Shown one piece after another: positions 10,841 through 22,249 of a stretch of DNA of 64,000 nucleotides (within the stretch, counting starts at the first letter, position 1; every line of letters begins with the position of its first letter). The position numbers and the translations under genes were made by a program. The notes under the pieces are model-generated. The model saw nothing but the letters and a program-made list of their open reading frames with translations. It was not told the DNA's origin and ran no database searches. The stretch comes from Brachypterus glaber (lineage: Eukaryota; Arthropoda; Insecta; Coleoptera; Kateretidae): NCBI GenBank assembly GCA_958510825.1, contig OY294047.1, positions 53,303,365 through 53,367,364 on the forward strand, written 5' to 3'.

Positions 10841-11156
10841 CCTAAAATATGAAATCTCTACAGCCTTGAATAACGCGAGAACCGAGTTATGAAGTGTATG
10901 AATTTTGGTACATTTTGCGTTACGTAATACTTGAAAGTTCCCTTAATGAATTACCCAATTATTTGAATTATTTCAATTTAAATTGTTAGTTTAGTCTTAA
11001 TGATCAAGTAAATTAACCTTAATGGATAGTTTACCCAATCATTAATACTGAACTAAGAACTTGACGAATGAAATGCAAGAATTATGACATATGGCCCTGT
11101 ATTAAAAAAAAATATTTTCGGTTCCTTGTTCGAATCCACTCTGTATATTATGTTAA

Positions 11157-11636
11157 GGGGTAAAGGGTACAAAAGCCAACATCTTGATAAAAACGATTAA
11201 TTTTTTATTCTTAAAACACCATGACGCGTTTCGACCGTTCGGTCATTTTCAAATGGTTACATATAAAAAACTACGTCAAAACCTCCATAGTTAACCAAAG
11301 AACACAAAAATTTTTAACATTTAATTATGAAATATCAATTATTTATAATAAAAGTTTTCACACACACAAAGTACAATATTTTTTTTTCTGAAAAATTTAA
11401 TTTATTAATTAATTTTAATGTACTTTGTGTGTGTGAAAACTTTTATTATAAATAATTGATATTTCATAATTAAATGTTAAAATTTTTGTGTTCTTTGGTT
11501 AACTATGGAGGTTTTGACGTAGTTTTTTATATGTAACCATTTGAAAATGACCGAACGGTCGAAACGCGTCATGGTGTTTTAAGAATAACAAATTAATCGT
11601 TTTTATCAAGATTTTGGCTTTTGTACCCTTTACCCA
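11157..11636. mobile_element. Palindromic element, 480 bp, GCGTTTCGACCG arms
   Basis: AAGGGGTAAAGGGTACAAAA pairs with TTTTGTACCCTTTACCC. Further in, CATGACGCGTTTCGACCGTT and CACACACAAAGTACA pair with their complements, so the arms cover nearly the whole element. It is non-coding. Confidence 0.75.
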
Positions 11637-11963
11637 ATGAGGGTGAATTTTGAGACCTAATCACCCGAATGATTAATAGCTATTATACGCGAGTAGAATT
11701 CTATACTTTATCCACGGTCGTTTTAAATTTTAAACGGTTTATTTTTACAGACCTGTGTTTAATAGGTCTATTAATCACGGCCGTGGATAAAATGTATTAC
11801 CCTACAAAAAAATAAAGGAAATTGGTAGATTCCTTATTAATAATAATTATGTCTATATATCTTTATTTACGTAAATATACATTTTTAAAATTTAAATACC
11901 CTTTAAAATATCAGCCCATGTGTATTTTTACAATTTCAACATTCCTCATTTCAAAATCTGTAT
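11637..11963. other. No gene seen; outer repeat remnant
   Basis: A short imperfect inverted repeat at about 11707-11790 (TTTATCCACGG.CG / CCGTGGATAAA) is visible. At 11890-11930 lies the inverted partner of the repeat near 12510 (TATTTTAAAG and GGGCTGATAT). Confidence 0.4.
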
Positions 11964-12233
11964 TACATAGAAAAAACGGATTCCTTGAACCAAGGACACG
12001 TGTCTTTGTATATGTTCAAAGCCATATTCTCTTGTTTCAAGGCTAGCATTTTCTTGAACCAAAGTCAATGTCCTTGAATGAAGAGCACGGGTTTTGGAAT
12101 AAAAATCGGCGCTCTTTATTTAAGGACATTGACTTTGGTTCAAGAAAATACCAGCGTTGAAACAAGAGAATATGGCTTTGCACATATCCAAAGACACGTG
12201 TCCTTGGTTCAAGGAATCCCTTTTTTCTATGTA
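11964..12233. mobile_element. Foldback MITE family F1, well-preserved copy
   Basis: TACATAGAAAAAACGGATTC at the left is mirrored by TTCCTTTTTTCTATGTA at the right. The arms (GGACACGTGTCTTTG, CCATATTCTCTTGTTTCAAG, AACCAAAGTCAATGTCC) pair along about 130 bases. It is nearly identical to 17078-17347, which argues for recent activity of this family. Confidence 0.8.
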
Positions 12234-12489
12234 TATATATAGGAATAAATACTTTTTTTTGCCTGAGGAATTTTTTAGCAGTTGAAAGCTATATTGACTG
12301 TAGCAATTAATACTTTTTTTATAACCCTCCAGTATCTCTAGTTCATACAAAAATAATTTTTTTGAACTAAAAAAATTGTTAAAAGAGAAAATCTTTACAT
12401 CAGTGTTAGCGCCTTCGCCATAATTGTAAATAAATAAAAATAGCACTTTTTAAATTTAATTTAAATAGTCCAGTAAAATAACAAATCTA

Positions 12490-12640
12490 AATTGCAATAA
12501 ATGTACAAGGGCTGATATTTTAAAGGGTAGTACTGGATGGTAACAGAACATTCCTGTTAGTTTTTCACTGGGTGGGTGATTTGCGTAAGGGGTGTCCGCT
12601 ATCTTGAATTTTAGGGTGAGAGTGAGGTTATCTCGCTAAA
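12490..12640. repeat. Dispersed repeat shared with 57.1 kb
   Basis: CAATAAATGTACAAGGGCTG through GGTGATTTGCG matches 57115-57205. In both places it lies about 370-480 bases upstream of a plus-strand exon that ends CAGC|GTAAGT. It could be a transposon fragment (its inverted partner is at 11890-11930) or the conserved upstream region of paralogous genes. Confidence 0.45.
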
Positions 12641-12975
12641 TAACCATCTTAAGATGAAAATGTATATTACCAGTTTTGTTGGGTTTTTCGACTTTTCAGT
12701 CAAATTACTTTTTCACAAGCACATTAAAACATATAATATTTGATATTTTGTATGTCGTTCGATTAAAGTTGTGATTAAATACCTAAAAAAAAACAATAGT
12801 TTTCCCGAGCCAGAAGATATATAACCCCTTAAATAAACTTACTTATTCATTAAAATATTAAATGATTAATTTAATTTTTTTAATGACTAAGTACTCTTAC
12901 TCATTCGAGAGTTTTTTTTTTAATTTTTGAAACACCTTTACTGTTTTTTTAATGAGTTTAAATATTATTTTCCAG

Positions 12976-13027
12976 ATATTTATATTCCTCTGTGCTGTAG
13001 CGTTCGCATCAGTCACACCAACTCAGC
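12976..13027 (+). CDS. Internal exon encoding a signal peptide, partial gene
   Basis: Acceptor TATTATTTTCCAG is followed by 52 bases and a consensus donor GTAAGT. In phase 0 it reads IFIFLCAVAFASVTPTQ plus one base (phase 1 exit): a hydrophobic core, a small-residue cleavage site (AFA-S) and a short mature start. This copies the gene at the left edge, where a minute first exon supplies Met and the signal peptide sits in exon 2, phase 0 in and phase 1 out. No matching first exon was identified upstream and no third exon downstream, as both flanks are filled with transposons. It could belong to a long gene spread over the repeat-rich 13-29 kb or be an orphan duplicate. An exon at 57609-57690 ends in nearly the same bases (ACA.CAA..CAGC|GTAAGT). 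Confidence 0.45.
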
Positions 13028-13149
13028 GTAAGTGAGATTATTTTATTTATTTTTTATATTTATTGGCAGTGATTTTACGCAATAATTACACTGTGCGACA
13101 ATAAATTTAGGCATGAGATCTGTCAACGTTAGTCGTTAACTTAGACCAA

Positions 13150-14180
13150 TACAGGTGTATTTTTAATAGAGTCCATAATTTTAAGACGTGATTTTACCTC
13201 GGAAAATATGACAAAATTCCCAATAAACATATGTCTAAAAATGCGTCGTAAGGGAGCTAAGCCCCTTTGAAAGTGGCTAAAAATTCGGTTTTTATTTAAT
13301 AACTCAAGAACCCTTTGAGATATAGCAATAAGGTTTTGCATGTAAACTAATTCTAATAAGGCCCATCTTCGTATGTTTTTTCATGTACTTATTTTAACCA
13401 GGGGAGTGCGATCGGGGGGCTTTATCAGTTTTTTGTCCCAATTCTTTTTCTGTGTAACTTATTTGTAATTTTATAATTGGAACATGATTCTTCAGCTCAA
13501 CATACATAAAAAAGGTACTCTTGTTGTAATACTGTAGGATTAACCGTCTTCGAGAAAAATTAATTTGAAGGTAAAATTTCACTTTTGAGGACGAAAAATT
13601 AAATACTAAAATGTTAAAAACGATATTTCAATGAGATAAAAAACTAAGTAAAATGGCTCATTTTTAGGAGACCATAGCTTAGTAGGATTGATTTTTTAAA
13701 GTACCTGTTTAAAAGGTTTTTTCTTAGTTGAACTTTTGGTTTTCAACATTTTAGTATTTAATTTTTCGTCCTCGAAACGTTAAAAATTACCTTCAATTTG
13801 TTTTTCTCGATAACGGTTAATCCTATAGAATTTCAACAAGAGTATATTTTTTATATATTTTGACCTGAGGAATTATGTTTTAATAATAAAATTACAAAAA
13901 AGTTTGGGCAAAAAAATGATAAGCCCCCCTCCCCTTTTCTCAGAAAAATAACACACGAAGATGGGCCTTATTAAGAATAGTTCACATCCAAAACCCCGTT
14001 GCGAAATCTCAAAGCGTTCCCAAGTTATTAATTAAAAATCGAGCTTTTGGCCACTTTTAAAGGGGCTTAGCTTCCTTGCGACGCATTTTTAGACATATGT
14101 TTACAGGAACTTTTTGCCATATTTTATTATGTAAATTCCTATAAATTATTGACCGCATTTCAAATACACCTTGTATAGTC
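13150..14180. mobile_element. CAGGGTG-family palindromic element
   Basis: The left arm (CATATGTCTAAAAATGCGTC, TTTATTTAATAACTCAAGAA, CCTTTGAGATATAGC) is repeated inverted at 13985-14130, and the end CAGGTGTATTT by AAATACACCTTG. It is the same family as 17506-18678. The minus-strand open frames inside are palindrome by-products. It lies immediately after the 12976 exon, in its presumed intron. Confidence 0.75.
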
Positions 14181-14189
14181 GTTCCCAAG

Positions 14190-14895
14190 GGGTTCCGTTA
14201 CTTTAGGTCATTTAAGATATTTTTTTTAACTTAAAGTATCTAATGCATGCTTATATCCAAGACCCATTTTTAAAATCAGGTTTCCAGGACTTTGGGATGG
14301 AAATTATTATCAAGAGACATGAAACATGTGTCGTAAAATGCTTCGTAATGGTGAACGCCCCAACAACCCTGAAAATTAGATCTTTATTTCATATTTCAGG
14401 AACCCTTTATGCTACAGAAACGAATTAAGGCGTATGTTGTTACATCAATACTTTTAACTACATAACAATTTTTATAAAGCCAAGGGCGTCCGACACGGGA
14501 AAGCCTTAGCACTTTTTTTGGTCATTTTATTCTGTGTAACTTTTTTTTATATATGTTTACTTATAAAATCATATTCCAATTAAAACACTGCAAAAAAGTT
14601 ACACAGAAGAAAAAATTGCTTGGTCCTTCTCGTTTCGCACGCCTCTGGCTTAATTAGCTACATAAAAAAAAGTTTTTAGTAGTAGATGTAAATTCGTTTC
14701 TTTAGCGTAGAGTTCCCGAGATATTAAAAAAAAAATAATTTACAGGATTATTTCGAAACATTTTTGACATATGTTTGTAGGCTTTTTTTCTTGTCTTTTG
14801 ATAAAAATTGACCTATGGATGACTAACTTGAAAAACGGTTCTTACACATTAAAAAAAATCGCTTAAATGACCCTAAGTACCTTTATGGACTTTAT
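14190..14895. mobile_element. Imperfect palindromic element
   Basis: ACTTTAGGTCATTTAAG pairs with CTTAAATGACCCTAAGT, and GCTACAGAAACGAATT with AATTCGTTTCTTTAGC. The arms are old and interrupted. No coding remnant was found. Confidence 0.55.
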
Positions 14896-15009
14896 ATTCG
14901 TCCTAAACTTTCAAATGACATTGATAGATCAGATAACGAAAAGGTGAACCTTAATTTTGTCGCACATTGTTATTGACATGACATTATTTTTATCAATTCT
15001 GCCATGAAT

Positions 15010-16165
15010 TTTACCTAAAAATAATTCAGGGAATTTGGACTTTTTCGTTTATTTTATAGGGTATAGGGCCGCAAATAAATAACCAATTTTGTGACTTTAA
15101 AAACGATTTGGAACTGTCATTTTTTTGACGTAATTTTCAAGAAACCCGGATTTTTTTTTTAAATTAAATTTTAAATGTCATCAGTGAATCCTGGGACTTT
15201 TTCCAAATTTTCCAACATTTTTTGTCGTATGTATTTTTTTGTACGACTTATAACTAATTCGGGGCACTGCCCTAAACGTTACACTATAGGTTTTTACCGT
15301 TTTATTTTCTTTTTGGGAAAAACCAAAAAATTTCTTTATATTATAGCCTATTATAATAAGTCTCTTAGAATATTTTAAGTGAAAGTTAACAAGAAATCTA
15401 GCTGGCGGCTTCTTTTAAATGTTTGTAACATTACAAATTTTAAAATAACTTACTCGTTTGTGCCCCATTATCTGGAGATTCAGTACACGATTGTATTAGG
15501 CATGAAAAAACCTTTAAAATAACATGCAACATGTCCTATTTTCTTGGATCCTTAACAATACCGGCATAGATTTTCCGAATTTTTAACGTATAAATTTGAA
15601 AAATCTATACCGGCATCGTTAAGGATACAAGAAAATAGGAAGGACATGTTGCATGTTATTTTAAAGGTTTTTTCATGCCTAATACAATCGTGTACTGAAT
15701 CTCGAGATAATGGGGCACAAATGAGTAAGTTATTTTAAAATTTTTAATGTTACAAAAATTTAAAAGAAGCCGCCAGATAGATTTTTTTTAATTTTCACGC
15801 AAAATGCCTTATTGACTAATAAAGAAAAATGTTGGTTTTTCCCAAAAAGAAAATAAAACGCTAAAAACCTGTAACGTTTAAGGTAGTGCCGTTAATTAGT
15901 TATGTCGTACAAAAAAATACATACGACAAAAAATTTTGAAAATTTTGTCCTCTTTATTTTCATATAGAACGTTTTTTGTCGTAGCATGCACCGATCTTGA
16001 GATTTTAGAAAAAAAAGCGCTTTTTTGATAAAAATACTTCAAAAAAATGACAGTTCCAAATCGATTTCAAGGTTGCAAAATTGTTTTTTTATTTGCAGGC
16101 CTATCTTTACCCTATAAAATAAATTCAAAACCGAAACTCCCTAAATTATTTTTAGGTAAAGCCGC
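15010..16165. mobile_element. Large palindromic element, 1.15 kb
   Basis: ACCTAAAAATAATTCAGGGA pairs with CCCTAAATTATTTTTAGGT. The inner arms GCATGAAAAAACCTTTAAAA and GCATGTTATTTTAAAGG pair around a centre near 15575. The plus-strand frames reported here are non-coding. Confidence 0.7.
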
Positions 16166-16334
16166 TTTTATTCACCCGACGACTGGATTACTAGTAGTAT
16201 ATCAAAGAAAGATCAATGATGTATATTTAAATGCTGGGTGATTCGGAAATAACTCAAAAAAATTTATTCTACACACTAAGCTTGAATACATTTTAAGTAA
16301 TGAGAGATTGGCAACCCTCAATGTCACTGGAAAT

Positions 16335-16900
16335 TATTATAGTCCGGAAGCAAACGCTCAGTAGAATTTTTTTTATTACCTCGCCGTTGAGACATTGTAT
16401 ATGTGTTCTTTATGTCCATTCAAACAACTTCTTGCGTAAGCACGTTCTCGGTAGCGGGGCGTTTTTTTTTGGGAACAACCCTTAAGTTTAGGGCGTCCAA
16501 CAACGGTATTGCCCGAAAATTTTTGTCGGACAAGGTTACCACTTGATTTTAAATATTTTTATTAAACGATCCTGAATAAATCAGCTGTGAGGTGCTAAAT
16601 GTTATGACGTCATAACTTTACCATGTTAGGTTAGTTATGACGTCGTAACATTCAGCTCCTCACATCTGATTTTTTCAGGATCGTTTAGTAAAAATATTTA
16701 AAATCAAGTGGTAACCTTGTCCGACAAAAATTTTCGGGCAATACCGTTGTCGGACGCCCTTAAGTTAAGGGTTGGTCGCAAAAAAATGCCCTGCTACCAA
16801 AAAAAAGTTGTTTGAGATGACATAAAGAACACATATACAAAGTCTCAACGGTGAGGTAATAAAAAAAGTCTACTGGGCGTGGGCTTCCGGACTATTAGAA
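16335..16900. mobile_element. Palindromic element with a second element at its centre
   Basis: ATTATAGTCCGGAAGC pairs with GGCTTCCGGACTATTA, and GACATTGTATATGTGTTCTT with AAGAACACATATACAAAGTC. The two arms meet at GGGAACAACCC / GGGTTGGTC, between which the 16482-16763 element is inserted. Confidence 0.7.
16482..16763. mobile_element. TTAA-flanked palindromic MITE, about 280 bp
   Basis: It is flanked by TTAA on both sides. GGGCGTCCAACAACGGTATT pairs with AATACCGTTGTCGGACGCCC; the arms are nearly perfect, with a TTATGACGTCATAAC motif near the centre. TTAA suggests a piggyBac-like target choice. The left end has five extra bases between TTAA and GGGCG, so this is not certain. Confidence 0.6.
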
Positions 16901-17077
16901 TAGAGTCCAGACATCATATTTATAATGGTTATAACCATCAACAGTAAAATAGAAAAGTTTGTACGTCAAAAGTGGTTGGTAAAAGTTCTTTGCCGATGCC
17001 CATAGTGTACAGTTTAAGCTGAGTTTGACAATATGATGATTGAATCTGGTAGAATTTTGCGAGTCCGAATACGTTCG

Positions 17078-17347
17078 TACATAGAAAAAACGGATTCCTT
17101 GAACCAAGGACACGTGTCTTTGGATATGTTCAAAGCCATATTCTCTTGTTTCAAGGCTGGCATTTTCTTGAACCAAAGTCAATGTCCTTGAATAACGAGC
17201 GCGGATTTTTATTCCAAAACCCGTGCTCTTCATTCAAGGACTATGACTTTGGTTCAAGAAAATGCCAGCCTTGAAACAAGAGAATATGGCTTTGAACATA
17301 TACAAAGACACGTGTCCTTGGTTCAAGGAATCCGTTTTTTCTATGTA
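17078..17347. mobile_element. Foldback MITE family F1, well-preserved copy
   Basis: It starts TACATAGAAAAAACGGATTC and ends GGAATCCGTTTTTTCTATGTA's complement mirror; the arms are almost perfectly complementary over 130 bases. The sequence is nearly the same as 11964-12233. The 112-codon minus-strand frame overlapping it is an artefact. Confidence 0.85.
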
Positions 17348-17505
17348 GAAATTCTTCATCGCTATCGGGTTAAAAGTTAATGTCTTCTGAAAACATTACT
17401 TTTTTTGTTTTTGGCCAAATTTGAACTAAAAGTTTATTTAACACAGTTGAACTTTTTAGTTTAGTTTATTGTACAGCAGTTACTTTAATATTTTAAATTA
17501 ATATA

Positions 17506-18678
17506 CAGGGTGTATTTGAAATAGGGTCGGAAATTTTAACAGGTGATTCTACATGATAAAATATGACAAAAAGTTCCTATAAACATATGTCTAAAAATGC
17601 GTCATAAGGGAGCTACGCCCCTTTGAAATTGGCTAAAAAAATCGGTTTTTATTTAATAACTCAGGAACCCTTTGAGATATATTAACGAGGTTTTGCACGT
17701 GAATTAATCCTAATAAGGCCATCTTTGTATGTCATTTTCACGTACTTATTTAAACCAGGGGTGTGCAAAACGGGGGGGCCTTATCAGTTTTTTGTCCCAA
17801 ACTTTTTTCTGTGTAACTTTTTTGCAATTTTATTTCTGAAATATGATTCCTCAGGTCCAAATACATAAAAAAGGTACTCTTGTTGTAATACTGTAGGATT
17901 AACCGTTTTCGAGAAAAGTTCATTTGAAGGTGAAATATCACGGTTTGAGGACGAAAAATTAAATACTAAAATGTCGAAAACCAAAATTTTAATGATGCAG
18001 TGTTATTCTACATCAAAAACTAAGAAAAAAAGTTTCCATACATGTAGGTCGAAAAAACGCTTTTAAAGCTACCATAGCCCTTTAAAAATGGTGCATATTT
18101 AGGAGACCATAGCTCCATTAGGATTCATTTTTGGAAGTACCTGTATATGAGGTTTTTTTCTTAGTTTTTAATGTACATTCGCCCTGCATCATTAAAATTT
18201 TGGTTTTCAACATTTTAGTATTTAATTTTTCATCCTCGAACCGTGGAATTTCACCTTCAAATGAATTTTTCTCGAAAACGGTTAATCCTACAGTATTACA
18301 ACAGGAGTACCTTTTTTATGTATTTTGACCTGGGGAATCATATTTCAAAAATAAAATTGCAAAAAACATACACAGAAAAAAGTTTGGGACAAAAAACTGA
18401 TAGGCCCCCCCGTTTCGCACACCCCTGGTTGAAATAAGTACATGAAAATAACACATAAAAACGGGCCTTGGTAGGATTAGTTGACGTGCAACACCTCGTT
18501 GATATACCTCAAAGGGTTCCTGGGTTATTAAATAAAAACCGATTTTTTTAGCCACTTTCAAAGGGGCGTAGCTCCCTTATGACGCATTTTTAGATATATG
18601 TTTATAGGAACTTTTTGTCATATTTTATGATGTAGAATCATCTGTTAAAATTTCCGACCCTATTTGAAATACATCGTG
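17506..18678. mobile_element. CAGGGTG-family palindromic element, best-preserved copy
   Basis: It begins CAGGGTGTATTTGAAATAGG and ends CCTATTTGAAATACATCGTG, with TA at both edges. Complementary arms of nearly 500 bases include GGTGATTCTACATGATAAAA, GGAGCTACGCCCCTTTGAAA and CTTATCAGTTTTTTGTCCCA. This copy shows the full extent of the family. The four open frames within it are mirror images of one another and not genes. Confidence 0.85.
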
Positions 18679-19055
18679 TATTAAAGTTTCAAAAATCCTA
18701 GGTTTTTATATAAAAATAGGGGCATTCCCAAGACTTTTTTCATGGAAAAAAATGTAGATGGGTCGGGCTGTAGTAGTAGGGCGTATAATAATATTATCTA
18801 GCGCTTTTAGAAAAACTTGTATCCTATCAACTGCCTACACTGCTCATCCTATCGACATTTTTTCCAATAACAAGGGTTTTTGAAACTTTTTAATATATTA
18901 ATATATTATTTTAAAATATAAAAATATTCAATAATTTTAAAGTTTTCAAAATTGGTCAAAACCAAAATAAGTTATTTTTTCAAAAGCCATTATCTCTTAA
19001 ACCGAGTGTAATAGAGAATCTCTGCGAAAGTATTCGAATTCTGCGGGAAAAAATG
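18679..19055. other. No gene seen
   Basis: This is an AT-rich spacer with a short GC-richer patch at 18760-18860 (GGGTCGGGCTGTAGTAGTAG). I found no splice-bounded reading frame. Confidence 0.4.
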
Positions 19056-19058
19056 TAC

Positions 19059-19273
19059 TATGGTCTGTTTCATCAAGCAAGAGAGTAAATTAAAAATCGC
19101 ACAGTAAATATTTTCACAACTGGTTTGAATAGTATATGTTTGTGTATAGAATATAGTTTTGTTTTATAAAATAAACTACGCAGTATATTGGCACATCCAA
19201 TATTCCAATCTGTTTCGAAAATATTCACTGTGCGATTTTTAATTTACTCTCTTGCTTGGTGAAGCAGACCATA
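19059..19273. mobile_element. MITE family F2, copy 1
   Basis: TATGGTCTGTTTCATCAAGC pairs with GCTTGGTGAAGCAGACCATA, and GAGAGTAAATTAAAAATCGC pairs likewise. A second copy, lacking its right terminus, is at 45617-45806. Confidence 0.8.
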
Positions 19274-19514
19274 GATACAAACATTATCTTATCAAACGGG
19301 GCTAAAGTAATAAACTACCCTGCTGAAAATGACGGGTCTGCGCGGGTATTAATGGTGCATAAACGGGACTTGAGCGGATGAAATTCACCCGCTTTTTACC
19401 ACTTTTACCAACAACTTTTGACGTAAATACTTTTCGATTTTACTGTTGATGGTTTTATGTTGTCTGGTCTCTATTCTAATCATTTACGGTGATATTAAGC
19501 GTTGACAATCTTAC

Positions 19515-20455
19515 TTAACTTAAAATGTATTGAAGTTTAGTGACACACTAAAAAATATGAAAAAAAAAAGTTCCTGTAAAGGTTGGTCCGGAAGCTACGG
19601 CCATCCCAATGGTATCTCTAAAAAAGATTTTTATTTAATATCTCGGGAACCCTATGTAACTAATTTGTGTACATGTCTTAACATTGATAAATGCTATCAT
19701 TTTATTAATTTTTTTTTTGGTGATTTTAACCAGGGACATGCGAAATGGGGGGTCAATGTCAGTTTTTTGCACCAAACTTTTTTAACTGTAGATTTTTTGA
19801 CATGTTATCAATAAAATATGATTCTTTGGTTAAAAATACATAAAACACAATATTCTTTGTATAGAGCCAACCGTTTTCGATAAAATTGCAACTAAAAGGC
19901 AATTTCACGTTCTGAGCATCAAAAATAGGAACTAAAAAATCACAAATAAAAATTCCAATACTTCAGCTTGATGCTACATTAAAAACTGCAAAAAAAAGCT
20001 CATAGTACATTTTTATTTGAGCATTTTTAGATTCTATTTTGGATGCTCAGAACGTGAAATTTTCTTTTACGCTGCAATTTTCTCGATAACGGTTGGCTCT
20101 ACGGTATATAAAGATTAGGTACCTTTTTGATGTATTTTTAACTAAAGAATCATAATTTATTGAGAAAATGTTAAAAAATCTCCTGATTAAAAAGCTTGGG
20201 GCACGTCCCTGGTTAAAATTAGCAACAAAAAAATAACATAAAACCATATCAATCTTAAGGTATATGCGAAAATTAGTTACTGTAGTTTATAGGGTTCCAG
20301 ACATTAAATAAAAACTAATTTCCAGATGTACCCTTAGGATGAGTGTAGCTACCTTAGGTCTCATTTCCGGACCAACCTTTACAGGAACTTTTTTCACATT
20401 TTTTAATGAAGAATAACCTATTAAAATTGTGTAACTTATTTTTGAATCCACCTGT
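19515..20455. mobile_element. CAGGGTG-family palindromic element, diverged
   Basis: AAGTTCCTGTAAAGGTTGGT pairs with ACCAACCTTTACAGGAACTT, and TTTTTATTTAATATCTCGGG with its partner at 20300. The terminal CAGGGTG has decayed at the left; the right end reads CCACCTGTATA. Confidence 0.65.
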
Positions 20456-20519
20456 ATATTTAAGTCAAAAGGAGTTTTAAATTAATTATAATTAAAACTA
20501 TAATCCAAAATAGTTTTAT

Positions 20520-20690
20520 TTCAAGCTAACGCACTAGGACCAAGACTTATACCCTAGCACCTGGTGGTCCGTGCTAGCACCGTTGAGCCTGACGTGTGTA
20601 GTGCGGTTTTTGGCACACACTGAGACTCAAGCCAAAATCTCTAGTACCGAGAGGTTGGCGGTACAGTGTGTTTTCAGTAATAGAAATTGA
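20520..20690. other. GC-richer island of unknown nature
   Basis: About 170 bases (GCACTAGGACCAAGACTTAT to GGCGGTACAGTGTG) stand out from the AT-rich surroundings, with partial self-complementarity (GTGTGTAGTGCGG / GGCACACAC). There is no tRNA fold, splice-bounded frame or copy elsewhere in the window. Confidence 0.3.
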
Positions 20691-20816
20691 AAAAAAAAAC
20701 TCCTTTTCACTTAGATTTAAAAAATAGGATTGAATAAGTAATATTACCACATGATCTTAAAAATCAAAAAGGTATCTACTGTTGCTTTTTGTATATTCTA
20801 CTGTATCAAGTGTGTA

Positions 20817-22099
20817 ATTTGAAAAAGATCCACTCCAAATATTACGCAAACTAATCTAAAAAAAATAAAATTCTAAAAAACAGGTTAATTTGTTTTTTTA
20901 AGGGTAAATTTAGGTATATTGTTTTGCGGGTTGTAACTTTCACCCCCTAACTCCCAGCCACCCCCAAAATAAGAATCTTAAATAGCAACCTCCATCTTGT
21001 AACATGTAATTTAAAGCTTAAAAATGCTATGTTTTCGTTAAAACTAAAATTAAATACACCAACTCTTAACTTTGATGATTTTATTTTATAAAAATTGATA
21101 CACAATGTTCACAATATTTAAAAATTAATATTTTCAATTTAGTTCATGGAGGTAGTATCTAAAGCGTAGAAAATACAACCCCCATGAAATAAACTGAAAT
21201 TATTTATATTTAAATATTTACCTATTTTTATAAATATTTTGTATCAATTATTTTGAAATAAAATCATCCACCCTTAAGTTAAGGGTGGGTACATTTAATT
21301 TTTGTTTGAACCATTTTTTAGACTCTTTTAAATGACATACCACAATACCACAAAATGACCATTTTTTTTTAATTAAGAAAAACTGATTTGGGACTTTGCC
21401 CTGCTTGCGTAAAAACTAATTTTTGTTGAAATAACATTTTTTAAAATTGTAGGTAGCGCCAGATATCAGTAAAAAAGTAAAAAGTTTTCAGCTAAACTTA
21501 CCTTTCCGTAACAGATACAAAAAGAAGTTATTTAAAAAATAGTTTTTTAATCAAAGATAAGAGCCGCATGTCAAATTTTAATAGTTTTAACTCTTAATAT
21601 ATTTTTTAAATAGTGTCAAGTTTCCAGTGTTTGATTTTTTTTTTAATAAAAAAATTTTATGAAGTAAAAGTATTAAATTTTGGCATGCATTTTTGATTAT
21701 AAATATTTTTTTTAAATAACTTTTTTTCGTATCATTTACGGAAAGGTAAGTTTACCTGAAAAATTTTTACTCTTTCACTGATATCTGGCGCCAAAATTTT
21801 GTTTGGACAAAAATTAGTTTTTAAGCAAGCAGGGCAAAATCTCAAAGCAGTTTTTCTCAATTCGAAAAAAAAAAGGTAATTTTGTGGTATTGTCAAGTCG
21901 ATCCGGGGATACACTGTATAAGATGGGGATGGTATTTAAGATTCTAATCTTGGGGTAGCTGGGGGTTAGGGGGTAAAGGTTACAACCTTCAAAGTTTTAT
22001 ACTTAAATTTCCCCCTGGAAAAAACAAATTAACCTCTATTTTAGAATTTTGTATATTGTGCTTAGTTTGCGAGATATTTGGGGTGGATCGTTTTCAAAT
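20817..22099. mobile_element. Large palindromic element with an inserted hairpin
   Basis: TGAAAAAGATCCACTCCAAA pairs with the right end GGGGTGGATCGTTTTCAAA; TAACTTTCACCCCCTAACTC with GGGGGTTAGGGGGTAAAGG; CAGCTAAACTTACCTTTCCG with its partner near 21745. The left arm alone contains an extra inverted repeat (about 21040-21305, ATTAAATACACCAACTCTTA / TAAGGGTGGGTACATTTAAT), which is a separate insertion. Confidence 0.7.
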
Positions 22100-22249
22100 A
22101 ATTTTCAAAAAATCCCGATTTTTGAAATCGAAAACTCTCCTTGCTTAAAAGTTGCTTCTTGGTAAAAAACGGTAGCCGCTCAAAAATAAGCCAAATCGAT
22201 TAATTTTTAGCGGTAGCTCTAAGCACTCAAACTTTAAAAAAAATCGGTT

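Larger units (their letters stand above)
7363..10946. mobile_element. 3.6-kb composite bounded by TTAA + GGGAAC..GTATTACGTAACGC inverted ends
   Basis: The left end is TTAAGGGAACTTTCAAGTAT continuing TACGTAACGCAAATTTTG. The right end is its complement, ending GAAAGTTCCCTTAA. TTAA on both sides is the hallmark target of piggyBac-type elements. No transposase is visible; the interior holds minisatellites and palindromes (7480-10840), so this may be a non-autonomous element that accumulated repeats or two solo ends that face each other by chance. Single ends of the same type lie at 44797, 50029 and, degenerate, near 62690. Confidence 0.5.

Noticed and set aside
16895..17233. 112-codon minus-strand frame
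   Set aside because: Half of it lies in an F1 hairpin MITE; no recognisable domain.
17750..18561. Several 62-81-codon frames with similar sequences on both strands
   Set aside because: Mirror images produced by the arms of a palindromic element.
20520..20690. Possible tRNA or tRNA-derived SINE
   Set aside because: No cloverleaf and no convincing A or B box could be laid out by eye.
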